Of a stretch of DNA of 49,896 nt, positions 6,648 through 15,381 are shown piece after piece. Positions within the stretch are counted from its first letter, which is position 1, and each line of letters begins with the position of its first letter. Under the pieces are notes generated by a model that had not been told where the DNA came from, did no database searches, and worked only from the letters and a program-made list of their open reading frames with translations. Both the position numbers and the translations under genes were made by a program. Source of the stretch: CALCKU01 sp964654665 (lineage in GTDB: Bacteria; Pseudomonadota; Alphaproteobacteria; Caulobacterales; Maricaulaceae); contig CAZZKV010000022.1 of the NCBI GenBank assembly GCA_964654665.1, positions 1 to 49,896 of the forward strand, read 5' to 3'.

Positions 6648-9512
6648 ATGAGAATGACTTATAAAAAACTATTAATATGTTCTGCGGGGGCTGTTTCAAT
6701 GCTTTCGAGTGTCTCGGCTATGGCGCAAGACAGCTTTGAAGATGAAGTGATTGCAACAGGTATTCGGAGCAGTTTGAAGCAATCATTGGATGTTAAGCGC
6801 GCGTCAGATCAGGTTGTTGATGCGATTTCAGCAGAAGATATTGGTAAATTCCCGGACACAAATATCGCAGAATCTTTGCAACGTATTACAGGTGTTGCCA
6901 TTGACCGGTCTGGCGGTGAAGGTCAGTTTATCACCGTTCGAGGTCTTGGTCCTGAATTTAACGCTGTGACGTTGAATAATAGAACGCTTGCAACGGATAA
7001 TGATGGCCGTGAATTCTCATTCGACGTTCTGTCATCCGATATCATTCAACGCGCGGAAGTATTTAAAACAGCAACGCCGAATCTTCAGTCAGGCGGTATT
7101 GGCGCGAATGTTAATATTGTAACAGCAAGACCTTTTGATCGCCCCGGAACACATTTTTCGGCTTCAGTCGCAGGAACCTATGATACATTGCGCGAAGAGA
7201 TTTCACCTGAAGGATCTTTAGTTGGGTCTTGGACGAATGAAAATAATACTTTTGGCTTTGCCGGCGGTATTTCTTACTCAGATCGTAAATTGCAGCGTGA
7301 CCGTGTTTTAACAAATGGATTTTCCGAGCGCTCTGGGGCTCCCTTTATTAATACAGGTGGTGCCGGAACAGGTGCCGGGACAACGGGATTAACAGATGGC
7401 GCGAATGTTGAGGCTCTCCCAGCGGGTGCGCGCGTTCAACAGCAAGCCATTGTTAGCCGGGATGTGCAAGACCGTGAGCGGATTACAGTGAACGGTACAG
7501 CACAATTCCGTCCCGCTAGTAATGTTGAATTGACTGTTGATGGTCTTTACACCGAATTTGATATTGAATCCTTTGATACGCAGTTCTCTGGCTTCTTTAG
7601 CCCGCCTTTCATCGACCCAGTTGTTGATGCTAACGGGACCGTTACATCATTTTCGCGTCCGGGATTGGATTTCTTGGCCGCTAATCCGGGTCTGACAACA
7701 GGACCGTCACAAAATGACAATGTTTTGACATCCGCGAATCGTAGAGCGGAGACCTATTTGGTCGGGGCTAACCTTGATTGGGAATTAAGTGATAATGTCA
7801 CCGCTAATTTCGATGTATCGACATCCAAAGCTACCCGTGATGGAACAAACCCATTTGTTGTTCTAGGAGCCTTGGCGCCCGTATCTCCACTGATTCAATT
7901 GCCAAATGATGCGGAAATCACCACTTTGACAAATATTGTTGGCGCGCAAGATACCTCTATACAGCGTCTTCACTTCGTCAATGTGAACCGGACCGTGATT
8001 GATGATGAAATTTTCGAAGCCAAAGGTCATATTGATTGGGCGGCTAATAATGCGCTTAATACAGTTATTTCGGTTGGTGCCGCTATATCTGACCGGACCA
8101 AGTCACGGGATCTTTTCGATAACTTCTCGCCAACACAAGGCGGTGGAATTTTCTGTGCTTTCTGTGGCTATGCGACGGATTTTGACGATAGTATTCTCAC
8201 ACAAGTTAACTTGGATGGGTTCTTAGGCGGTGTTGATGGTGCCGACCGGATTCCGTTGAATTTCCTAACAGCAACATTTGAGGATGCTTTTGCACAGCTT
8301 AACTCTGATGCCGCTATTTCTGATCCGAACCGGTCAGGACGTGGCGCTATTAGTGATGCTGAATTGCGCCAACGTCGCGATGCAACAGATTCGTTTTTGG
8401 GTTTCTTTGACCCAGAATTTAACGCTTCTGGAAGTTTTGCCGTAGATGAAACTGTCATTTCGACATTTTTTAACGCCGCATGGGAAAGTAATTTTGGTGC
8501 TATTCCTTATTCAGCCAATGTCGGCTTTAGAATTGCGCGGACAGAGACAGAATCATCCGGTGTTGATCAGCCTGTGATTCAATTCCGCGAGTCCGATGGC
8601 GATACGCAACTTGTTCCGGTTCTGGGGGCTTCAACGCCAGTAACCGTCAGCAATACATATTCAAACTTCCTGCCTTCGGCCAATATCAAGCTGGAAACAT
8701 CGGAAGATACAATTGTTCGTTTAGCGGCGTCGCGTACCGTAACGCGTCCAACGCTAACGGCTCTTGGTGTTGCCAATAGTTTTGCAGGACGGGCGGACGC
8801 GCCGACCAGTACAGGCGGTAATCCAGAGCTTGAAGCCTTTGAGTCGACCAATTTCGATGCTGCTTTTGAATGGTATATTGATGATTTAAGTTTCTTCGGC
8901 GTATCGGCTTTCTATAAGGACTTTGGCAATTTCATTGAATCGCAAACGATTAGTATCGCAACGCCAGTTGTATTTCCGGCTGGAAATGCTTCTAACCCCA
9001 GTGCTGCTGATGTGACGCGAACTGTACAGCGGTTGGATACACGGAGCCGGAACGGCGAAACAGGCAGTATTCTCGGCCTTGAAGTGGCTGCACAAAAAGC
9101 TCTGGATAATGGTTTCGGTATTGCTGCCAACTATACTTATGTTGATAGTAGTATTGATCGGGCGCCGGGTTCTGCAAATGAAGACCTTGATTATAATGGT
9201 CTGTCCCCTCATTCCTTTAATGTGAGTGGATTTTATGAAAAAGGCCCTATTCAGGCCCGTCTATCCTATAACTACCGGGATGAGTTCCTTTTTGCGGCTT
9301 TCTCTGACCAAGGTGAGCCTCGTCAGCGTGAGTCCTTTGGACAGCTTGATTTCTCGGCGGCTTATAATGTGAATGACAGATTCCAAGTATTCGCAGAAGG
9401 TATTAACATATTGGATGAAGATACGCGGGACTTTTCACGGTTCCAAAACCGTTTCTTAACATATGAAGATACAGGTAGCCGGTTTAAGCTCGGTGTACGG
9501 GGTTCATTCTAG
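6648..9512 (+). CDS. TonB-dependent receptor (Caulobacter/Xanthomonas carbohydrate type)
   Basis: Outer-membrane active transporter. The 954-residue protein has a clear signal peptide (about 1-26, ending SAMAQ). A plug domain at about 35-160 includes the block IGKFPDTNIAESLQRITGV, followed by VRGLGPEFNAVTLNNRTLA, both characteristic of large TonB receptors in Caulobacterales. A beta-barrel follows, ending in Phe (FKLGVRGSF), the usual outer-membrane insertion signal. It stands as a single transcription unit, with a LacI-type palindrome upstream and a strong terminator downstream. The galactosidase operon behind it suggests uptake of a galactose-containing oligosaccharide or glycoside. The ligand is inferred only from context. 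Confidence 0.9.
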   Translation: MRMTYKKLLICSAGAVSMLSSVSAMAQDSFEDEVIATGIRSSLKQSLDVKRASDQVVDAISAEDIGKFPDTNIAESLQRITGVAIDRSGGEGQFITVRGLGPEFNAVTLNNRTLATDNDGREFSFDVLSSDIIQRAEVFKTATPNLQSGGIGANVNIVTARPFDRPGTHFSASVAGTYDTLREEISPEGSLVGSWTNENNTFGFAGGISYSDRKLQRDRVLTNGFSERSGAPFINTGGAGTGAGTTGLTDGANVEALPAGARVQQQAIVSRDVQDRERITVNGTAQFRPASNVELTVDGLYTEFDIESFDTQFSGFFSPPFIDPVVDANGTVTSFSRPGLDFLAANPGLTTGPSQNDNVLTSANRRAETYLVGANLDWELSDNVTANFDVSTSKATRDGTNPFVVLGALAPVSPLIQLPNDAEITTLTNIVGAQDTSIQRLHFVNVNRTVIDDEIFEAKGHIDWAANNALNTVISVGAAISDRTKSRDLFDNFSPTQGGGIFCAFCGYATDFDDSILTQVNLDGFLGGVDGADRIPLNFLTATFEDAFAQLNSDAAISDPNRSGRGAISDAELRQRRDATDSFLGFFDPEFNASGSFAVDETVISTFFNAAWESNFGAIPYSANVGFRIARTETESSGVDQPVIQFRESDGDTQLVPVLGASTPVTVSNTYSNFLPSANIKLETSEDTIVRLAASRTVTRPTLTALGVANSFAGRADAPTSTGGNPELEAFESTNFDAAFEWYIDDLSFFGVSAFYKDFGNFIESQTISIATPVVFPAGNASNPSAADVTRTVQRLDTRSRNGETGSILGLEVAAQKALDNGFGIAANYTYVDSSIDRAPGSANEDLDYNGLSPHSFNVSGFYEKGPIQARLSYNYRDEFLFAAFSDQGEPRQRESFGQLDFSAAYNVNDRFQVFAEGINILDEDTRDFSRFQNRFLTYEDTGSRFKLGVRGSF

Positions 9513-9535
9513 CTAAAACACGGACCCTTTGTTTC

Positions 9536-9560
9536 GGGCGGCTTTTGGCCGCCCTTTTTT
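9536..9560 (+). terminator. Rho-independent terminator after the TonB receptor
   Basis: A perfect 7-bp GC stem, GGGCGGC/GCCGCCC, with loop TTTTG is followed by six T. It ends the receptor transcript before the galactosidase operon. Confidence 0.9.
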
Positions 9561-9616
9561 ATGGGTTATAACGACATAACCTTTCCATTTTTTCCTTACT
9601 ATCGGTATGACGGATT

Positions 9617-11836
9617 ATGACCGCTATGATCACAGTCTCTCAGGATAAAACCTTTGCATTAACCAATGTGCATTTTTCCTATATTTTTCGTGTATCGCCT
9701 GAAGGGATTTTAGAGCATCTGCATTACGGGGGTCCTTTAATAAATCCTCTAGATGTTGAAATTCATCATTTGCGAACGAAGCGCGAAGTGGCTAGCACTT
9801 TTCAGGGAGGACAATATTTTAGTCTTTCCGATACACCGCAAGAGTTTCCGAGCTTCGGGACGTCGGATTACCGGTTTCCAGCACTCCATGGCCGAAACTC
9901 GGATGGGAATACGGTTTTTTCACTCCATTATAAAAAATACCGTATTGTTAAAGAGAAGCCGCGGTTAAAAAAATTACCGACGGCCCGGGGCGGTGGCAGC
10001 GAGACTCTTATCATCACGCTCGAAGATCCGCTTCATGGTCTTATTGTTGAGCTTTATTACACTATTTATGCTGATTATGGGGTTTTAGTCCGGTCAGCGA
10101 AATTAAAAAACAAGGGCGAAAAAGAACTTCAATTACAACATGCATTCAGCAGTGCTTTGGATTTTCCGCCTGCAGATTATGAGATTCTACATTTGCATGG
10201 CACATGGTCACGGGAGTTTAACGAAGAACGTATTGATGTGCCCAAAGGCCGCTTTGTTGTGGACTCAGCGCGTGGTACCTCTAGCGCTGCCCATAATCCT
10301 TTTATAGCGATTATGCAAAAGGGAGCGAGCGAGGATCATGGCCGCGTTTATGGGACAACACTCGTCTATAGCGGTAATTTCGCGCTCAGCGTTGAGAAAG
10401 GTGAATTTGAAGATGTTCGATTATTGGCTGGTATAAATCCATTTAATTTTCATTGGCGTTTAAAGCCCGGAAAGCAGTTTTGTACGCCTGAGGCTCTCCA
10501 TGTTTATTCTGAAACTGGCCTGCGTGCAATGAGCCATCACTGGCATAGTTTTATCCGGGATAAAATTTCACCGGAAAAATTCAGGCATGTCCCGCGTCCG
10601 ACCTACCTCAATACATGGGAAGCTGCCTATTTTGATGTTGATGAGGAAAAGGTTTTAGGGCTGGCCGATAAAGCTAAGGATATTGGCGTCGATATGCTTG
10701 TTTTAGATGATGGCTGGTTTGAAGGACGTAAAGATGACACTTCATCACTGGGGGATTGGGTAGCCGATAAGGAACGCTTTCCATCTGGGATTCCGGCACT
10801 CGCCGCCAAGGTTAAAGCCAAGGGACTGAAATTTGGCATTTGGTTCGAACCGGAAATGGTTAACCCGCGAAGCCAATTATTTGAAAAACACCCTGACTGG
10901 ATATTACATGTTCCCGGGCGAACACCGTCTTTGGGGCGTAATCAACTGACCCTTGATTTATCGCGGTCTGAAGTGGTTGATTATCTATTTGAGCAGATTG
11001 ATGATATTTTGTCTTGCGGTGATATCGATTATGTCAAATGGGACATGAACCGTAATATGACTGAAGTGGGGTCAGCTGGGCAGTCCAAGAACCGCCAGCG
11101 CGAAGTTTCTCATCGGTATATTCTGGGGCTTTATGATTTGTTGCGTCGTTTAACGACAAAATATCCTGATATTCTTTTTGAAAATTGTGCCTCTGGCGGA
11201 AACCGCTTTGATTTGGGTATGCTCAGCTATATGGCGCAAAACTGGACAAGCGATATGTGCGATCCAATCGGGCGTCTCGATATTATCAACGGCTGTTCTT
11301 ATCTCTTTCCGCTTGACGTGACGGCGGCCTATATTGGCCCATCGCCTAATCATCAAAATGGCCGTATTAGCTCTATAGAAACCCGGTTTAATGCTGGTGC
11401 CTTTTGTGCTGCCCGCGGTATTTCGCTCAGTGAAGCCGATATTGACCTTTATAAACAAGAGTTGCGGGCCTTGATGAAATTCGCCAAAGACAGCGCGCCG
11501 GATATGGTGGGCGGGCGTTTCGACCGATTGATTAAAACCGATAATGAAGTGTGCTGGCAATATACCAGCCGTGATGAAAACACTGTCTATCTGGCGTATT
11601 TTCATATCTTAGCCGCGCCAAATCTGCCATTTCGCCGCGCGCGGTTTGTTGGGCTAAATCCTAATATTGATTATCTTTTGGTCGAGGATGGTTCGCGCTA
11701 TAAAGGCGATGCGCTTATGCTCAACGGTATGCCGCTGCCTTATGTGACAACAGGGCATGTGAGCGATAAGGTGCGGTATATGACGAAAGGTGATTTTTCG
11801 TCATATCTCTTTACCTTTAAAAAAGCAGAGCGATAA
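9617..11836 (+). CDS. Alpha-galactosidase, GH36
   Basis: Hydrolyses terminal alpha-linked galactose, as in melibiose, raffinose, galactosyl-glycerols or digalactosyl headgroups. The 739-residue protein has no signal peptide, so it should act in the cytoplasm on imported substrate. It has an N-terminal beta-sandwich and then a GH36 barrel: NTWEAAYFD (332-340), LDDGWF (363-368), GIWFEPEMVNPRSQLF (407-422), the nucleophile block KWDMNRN (Asp476) and the acid/base block NWTSDMCDPIGR (Asp546). Both catalytic positions agree closely with Geobacillus AgaB-type enzymes. The stop overlaps the next ATG by one base (TAATG), coupling it to the GH42 gene. An ATG three codons downstream is an alternative start. 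Confidence 0.93.
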   Translation: MTAMITVSQDKTFALTNVHFSYIFRVSPEGILEHLHYGGPLINPLDVEIHHLRTKREVASTFQGGQYFSLSDTPQEFPSFGTSDYRFPALHGRNSDGNTVFSLHYKKYRIVKEKPRLKKLPTARGGGSETLIITLEDPLHGLIVELYYTIYADYGVLVRSAKLKNKGEKELQLQHAFSSALDFPPADYEILHLHGTWSREFNEERIDVPKGRFVVDSARGTSSAAHNPFIAIMQKGASEDHGRVYGTTLVYSGNFALSVEKGEFEDVRLLAGINPFNFHWRLKPGKQFCTPEALHVYSETGLRAMSHHWHSFIRDKISPEKFRHVPRPTYLNTWEAAYFDVDEEKVLGLADKAKDIGVDMLVLDDGWFEGRKDDTSSLGDWVADKERFPSGIPALAAKVKAKGLKFGIWFEPEMVNPRSQLFEKHPDWILHVPGRTPSLGRNQLTLDLSRSEVVDYLFEQIDDILSCGDIDYVKWDMNRNMTEVGSAGQSKNRQREVSHRYILGLYDLLRRLTTKYPDILFENCASGGNRFDLGMLSYMAQNWTSDMCDPIGRLDIINGCSYLFPLDVTAAYIGPSPNHQNGRISSIETRFNAGAFCAARGISLSEADIDLYKQELRALMKFAKDSAPDMVGGRFDRLIKTDNEVCWQYTSRDENTVYLAYFHILAAPNLPFRRARFVGLNPNIDYLLVEDGSRYKGDALMLNGMPLPYVTTGHVSDKVRYMTKGDFSSYLFTFKKAER

Positions 11837-13788
11837 TGCCGGCGCTCGGTGTATGTTATTACCCCGAGCATTGGCCCGAATCCGGTTGGATGGATGATGC
11901 TCGCCGCATGCGCGAGATGGGCCTGACCTGGGTTCGTATTGGTGAATTTGCCTGGAGCCGAATAGAACCCCGCCCCGGGCAAATGAAATGGGGCTGGCTA
12001 GACCGCGCTATTGATATATTAGCTGGCGCCGGACTTAACATTATTATGTCGACGCCAACAGCCACGCCGCCGCGTTGGATGATCGATAAATATCCTGATA
12101 TGTTGGCCGTCGATGCCGCGGGACAGCCGCGCCGATTCGGGTCGCGTCGTCACTATTGTTTCTCCCACCAAGGGTACCGCAAAGACTGTGTCCGGATCGC
12201 GCAGTCTTTAGGACAACGCTACGGCGCTAACCCTGCCGTGAAGGCTTGGCAAATCGATAATGAATATGGCTGCCATGATACGGTTGTATCTTACAGCGTT
12301 GCGGCGCGCAAAGCCTTTCAAACATGGCTACTGGAAAAATATAGTACCATCGCTACGTTGAACGCGGCATGGGGTAATATATTCTGGTCAATGGAATATG
12401 ACCGTTTTGAGCAGATTGATCTACCCCATTTAACCGTTACAGAGGCAAATCCGGCGCACCTTATGGATTTTCGCCGATTTTCATCCGAGCAAGTGGTGCG
12501 CTTTAACCGTCTGCAAGCGGATATATTGCGCGACTATACTGATGCGCCATTAATCCATAATTATATGGGCCGTATTTTGGATTTTGATCATTTTGCGGTA
12601 GGCTCGGATTTGGACATTGCGAGCTGGGATAGTTATCCGCTGGGTTTTTTGGAAGACCGCTCTGATAGGAATGAAAATTTTAAGCGCGATTATTATCGCC
12701 AAGGGGATCCTGACTTTCAGGCGTTTCATCACGATCTTTACCGGGCTGTTGGCCAAATGCGGTCAAAAGAGGGACGCTGGTGGGTTATGGAACAACAACC
12801 CGGGCCGGTAAATTGGGCCCCTTATAATCCGTCACCCTTGCCGGGAATGGTTGCGGTATGGTCATGGGAGGCCATGGCGCATGGCGCCGATGTTGTTAGT
12901 TTTTTCCGGTGGCGACAAGTGCCCTTTGGGCAAGAACAGATGCATGCCGGGTTATTACGTCCTGACGGAGATACAGCTGGCGGGGGTGAGGCGGCGACGG
13001 CTATAGCAAAAGTTTTAAGTCAATTACCCGATTTAACAACCAACCCCGCACCCGTGGGCATTGTTTTTGATTATCCATCGGCTTGGGCATGGCAGATACA
13101 GCCACAAGGGCAAAGTTTTAATTATTTTAGGCTTGTTTTCGATATATATTGTGGTCTGCGCCGCCTTGGATTGTCCGTTGATATTCTGCCGTCATCATCC
13201 GAGAGTTTTGATGAGCGGGCGCTTGTCTTCATTCCGGGCCTTATGGCATGGCCTGATAATTTGCGACGCGCCATTGAAACCTTTCAAGGCGAAATTGTTA
13301 TTGGGCCACGTAGCGGGTCAAAAACCCATGATTTTCAAATCCCCGCTGCCTTGCCGCCCGATATATCAGGGCTTGATTGCCAGATCATCGCCGTAGAATC
13401 TTTAAGGCCGGATAGCTCTATTGATCTCGTTAAGGGCGGGACGTTTAAAATTTGGAATGAACATGTAGAGACAAATGCTCCTATTTTAGAAATGCGAGCA
13501 GATGGTTTACCGGCTTTACTCGGTGAAGGCGGTCTTCATTATTTAACCGGATGGCCAGATGAGTGTGCCATGGACAGGATTTTGTCGGGCTTGGCCGATA
13601 AGATTGATCTCGCGACAGAGCCGATGACAGGTGGTTTGCGGTGCCGAGATTGGGGTGATTGCCGATTATATATGAATTACGGTAATAAACCGGCAGCTAT
13701 ACCGGGTTTGAAGGAAACGTTACTTGGCCCCGCGGGGGTTTTGCTTATAAATAAAGGGAATAAAAATATTCTGCATATGACGGAATAG
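11836..13788 (+). CDS. Beta-galactosidase, GH42
   Basis: Hydrolyses beta-galactosides in the cytoplasm. The 650-residue protein begins with LGVCYYPEHWPESGW, WVRIGEFAWSRIEP and TPTATPPRWM, all hallmark GH42 blocks. The acid/base is Glu143 in WQIDNEYG, and the nucleophile is Glu319 in WWVMEQQPGPVNW. A trimerisation domain (about 395-590) and a small C-terminal beta-domain complete the usual three-domain layout. No signal peptide is seen. It is coupled to the GH36 gene by TAATG and followed after 12 nt by the symporter gene. GH42 enzymes often act on oligosaccharides or galactosyl glycosides rather than lactose. Sequence alone does not set linkage preference. Confidence 0.93.
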   Translation: MPALGVCYYPEHWPESGWMDDARRMREMGLTWVRIGEFAWSRIEPRPGQMKWGWLDRAIDILAGAGLNIIMSTPTATPPRWMIDKYPDMLAVDAAGQPRRFGSRRHYCFSHQGYRKDCVRIAQSLGQRYGANPAVKAWQIDNEYGCHDTVVSYSVAARKAFQTWLLEKYSTIATLNAAWGNIFWSMEYDRFEQIDLPHLTVTEANPAHLMDFRRFSSEQVVRFNRLQADILRDYTDAPLIHNYMGRILDFDHFAVGSDLDIASWDSYPLGFLEDRSDRNENFKRDYYRQGDPDFQAFHHDLYRAVGQMRSKEGRWWVMEQQPGPVNWAPYNPSPLPGMVAVWSWEAMAHGADVVSFFRWRQVPFGQEQMHAGLLRPDGDTAGGGEAATAIAKVLSQLPDLTTNPAPVGIVFDYPSAWAWQIQPQGQSFNYFRLVFDIYCGLRRLGLSVDILPSSSESFDERALVFIPGLMAWPDNLRRAIETFQGEIVIGPRSGSKTHDFQIPAALPPDISGLDCQIIAVESLRPDSSIDLVKGGTFKIWNEHVETNAPILEMRADGLPALLGEGGLHYLTGWPDECAMDRILSGLADKIDLATEPMTGGLRCRDWGDCRLYMNYGNKPAAIPGLKETLLGPAGVLLINKGNKNILHMTE

Positions 13789-13800
13789 GGGAGAATAAAT

Positions 13801-15285
13801 ATGGAATTACAATTTAGTCAATTTATTGTTTTTATTGGCCTTTCGGCTTTAATTGCCTTGGTAACATATTGGTATTGTCGCGGTGCGCGTCAGAGCGAAG
13901 ATGGCGAGCAGGAATATTTCCTCGCGGGTGGTTCGCTTAAATGGTATTTCGTTGCCGGGTCGATTACTTTGACCAATCTTTCAACCGATCAATTGGTAGG
14001 AATGAATGGGAATCAAATGGCCTTGTTGGCATGGTGGGAACTTGCCGCTGTTGTTGGTTTGATGATCTTATGTTTCCTTTTTATTCCTGTTTATTATAAA
14101 TATAAATGTACAACAACGACGGAGCTTTTGGAAAGACGCTATAAAAATCCGCATATCCGCGCTTTGATTTCTGCCCTGTTTTTACTTGGAAATATTTTTA
14201 TCTTCTTGCCGGCTATCCTCTATGGCGGGTCGCTTTTCATGCAAAGCATGTTCGGTCTTGATATTAATCTTTATGTTCTTGCAGCTTTGTTTGCGATTGT
14301 TGGCTCTGCCTATGCGATCTTTGGCGGACTTCGGGCCGTAGCTATATCGGATACATTTTCTGGCGTTTTGTTATTAGGGCTTGCGCTGCTGGTTACATTT
14401 ATTGCGCTGAAAGAAATCAATTTTGATTTCACAGGTATCCCCAAAGAGCGCTTAACCCTTATCGGGGGACCGGACTCAGACATACCATGGCAAACATTAT
14501 TTACAGGTATGTTGTTTATCCAGATATTTTATTGGTCGACGAACCAAACTATTACCCAACGAGCTATGGCATCGCCGACGGTCAAAGAGGCGCAAAAGGG
14601 TATTTTGGCTGCGGCTGCGATCCGTCTTATGATTGTACCGCCAATTATTGTGTTACCGGGTATTGTGGCTTTCAAGCTTTACGGTGATATTGGTGATGGA
14701 ACCTATGGCCGAATTGTTGGTGATTTACTGCCGCCGGTTCTTTCGGGGGCTTTCGCAGCGGCTATTGCTGCGGCTGTTTTGACAACATTTAATTCGATTC
14801 TCAATGCGTCTGCGGCTCTATGGGTCTGTGATATTCATGAGACATATTTAAATAAGAAACCCAATGTTAAACGGCTTTCGTTTTGGGTATCGATTGTCAT
14901 GGTGATGCTCGCCTTTTGTATGATTCCGATTTTTAACAACCCAGAATCAAGTCTAATTAATACGGTGCAAAAGCTTTATGGTTTGCTATCTATGCCTATT
15001 TTAGCAGCCTTTATGGTTGGATTATTGTTTAAGAATGTCGATGCCCGCGCCGTTATTTTTTCTGTTGTAGCAGGTGTATTGCTTTATTACTGGATGTTGA
15101 ACCCATTGGCAGAGAACCCCTCATTGGCAACACAAGGTGTTGAATTACACTATATTCACCTCATGGCGATCAATTTGATCTTCATGATAGCCCTATCCTT
15201 GTTCATCAATCGGTTTGTCTTAAAGCAAAAGGCCGTTTGGGACGCACAGGCTGTCTTTGGTAAAGGAGCGGTTGCCGAACTATAG
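13801..15285 (+). CDS. Sodium:solute symporter, SSS family, probable galactose/galactoside uptake
   Basis: Inner-membrane sodium-coupled transporter. The 494-residue protein has about 13-14 hydrophobic segments. It shows SSS-family blocks EYFLAGGSLKWYFVAGSITL and NLSTDQLVGMNG near the N-terminus, YAIFGGLRAVAISD in the middle and AAAIAAAVLTTFNSILNASA later, similar to Vibrio SGLT-type sugar transporters. A clear ribosome-binding site (GGGGAGA) sits before the ATG, 12 nt after the GH42 stop, so the three genes form one operon. It should carry the sugar that the TonB receptor brings into the periplasm. Whether it takes intact galactoside or free galactose is not decidable here. Cytoplasmic galactosidases favour intact substrate. 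Confidence 0.88.
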   Translation: MELQFSQFIVFIGLSALIALVTYWYCRGARQSEDGEQEYFLAGGSLKWYFVAGSITLTNLSTDQLVGMNGNQMALLAWWELAAVVGLMILCFLFIPVYYKYKCTTTTELLERRYKNPHIRALISALFLLGNIFIFLPAILYGGSLFMQSMFGLDINLYVLAALFAIVGSAYAIFGGLRAVAISDTFSGVLLLGLALLVTFIALKEINFDFTGIPKERLTLIGGPDSDIPWQTLFTGMLFIQIFYWSTNQTITQRAMASPTVKEAQKGILAAAAIRLMIVPPIIVLPGIVAFKLYGDIGDGTYGRIVGDLLPPVLSGAFAAAIAAAVLTTFNSILNASAALWVCDIHETYLNKKPNVKRLSFWVSIVMVMLAFCMIPIFNNPESSLINTVQKLYGLLSMPILAAFMVGLLFKNVDARAVIFSVVAGVLLYYWMLNPLAENPSLATQGVELHYIHLMAINLIFMIALSLFINRFVLKQKAVWDAQAVFGKGAVAEL

Positions 15286-15286
15286 T

Positions 15287-15306
15287 GTGTGGGATTAATC
15301 CCACAC
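15287..15306. promoter_or_regulatory. Upstream operator-like palindrome of the cys operon
   Basis: GTGTGGGATTAATCCCACAC is a perfect 20-bp palindrome containing TGGGA-TTAA-TCCCA. It lies 7 nt before a putative -35 box. It could also help end the symporter transcript, but no T-run follows. Confidence 0.5.
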
Positions 15307-15312
15307 CAGCTC

Positions 15313-15340
15313 TTTACAAATAAGAATTTTGGCTTATATC
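15313..15340 (+). promoter_or_regulatory. Putative cysD promoter
   Basis: TTTACA (15313-15318) and TATATC (15335-15340) are 16 nt apart, predicting a start near 15347 and a short leader to the cysD ATG at 15382. A half-site TCCCA (15339-15343) overlaps the -10 box. Confidence 0.4.
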
Positions 15341-15358
15341 CCAACCAAACAGAAGGTG

Positions 15359-15372
15359 TGGGATATTTCCCA
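15359..15372. promoter_or_regulatory. Downstream operator-like palindrome of the cys operon
   Basis: TGGGA-TATT-TCCCA is a perfect inverted repeat with the same half-sites and spacing as the core of the palindrome at 15287-15306. It is centred 69 bp away and ends 9 nt before the cysD ATG. Confidence 0.5.
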
Positions 15373-15381
15373 TGATTGTAA

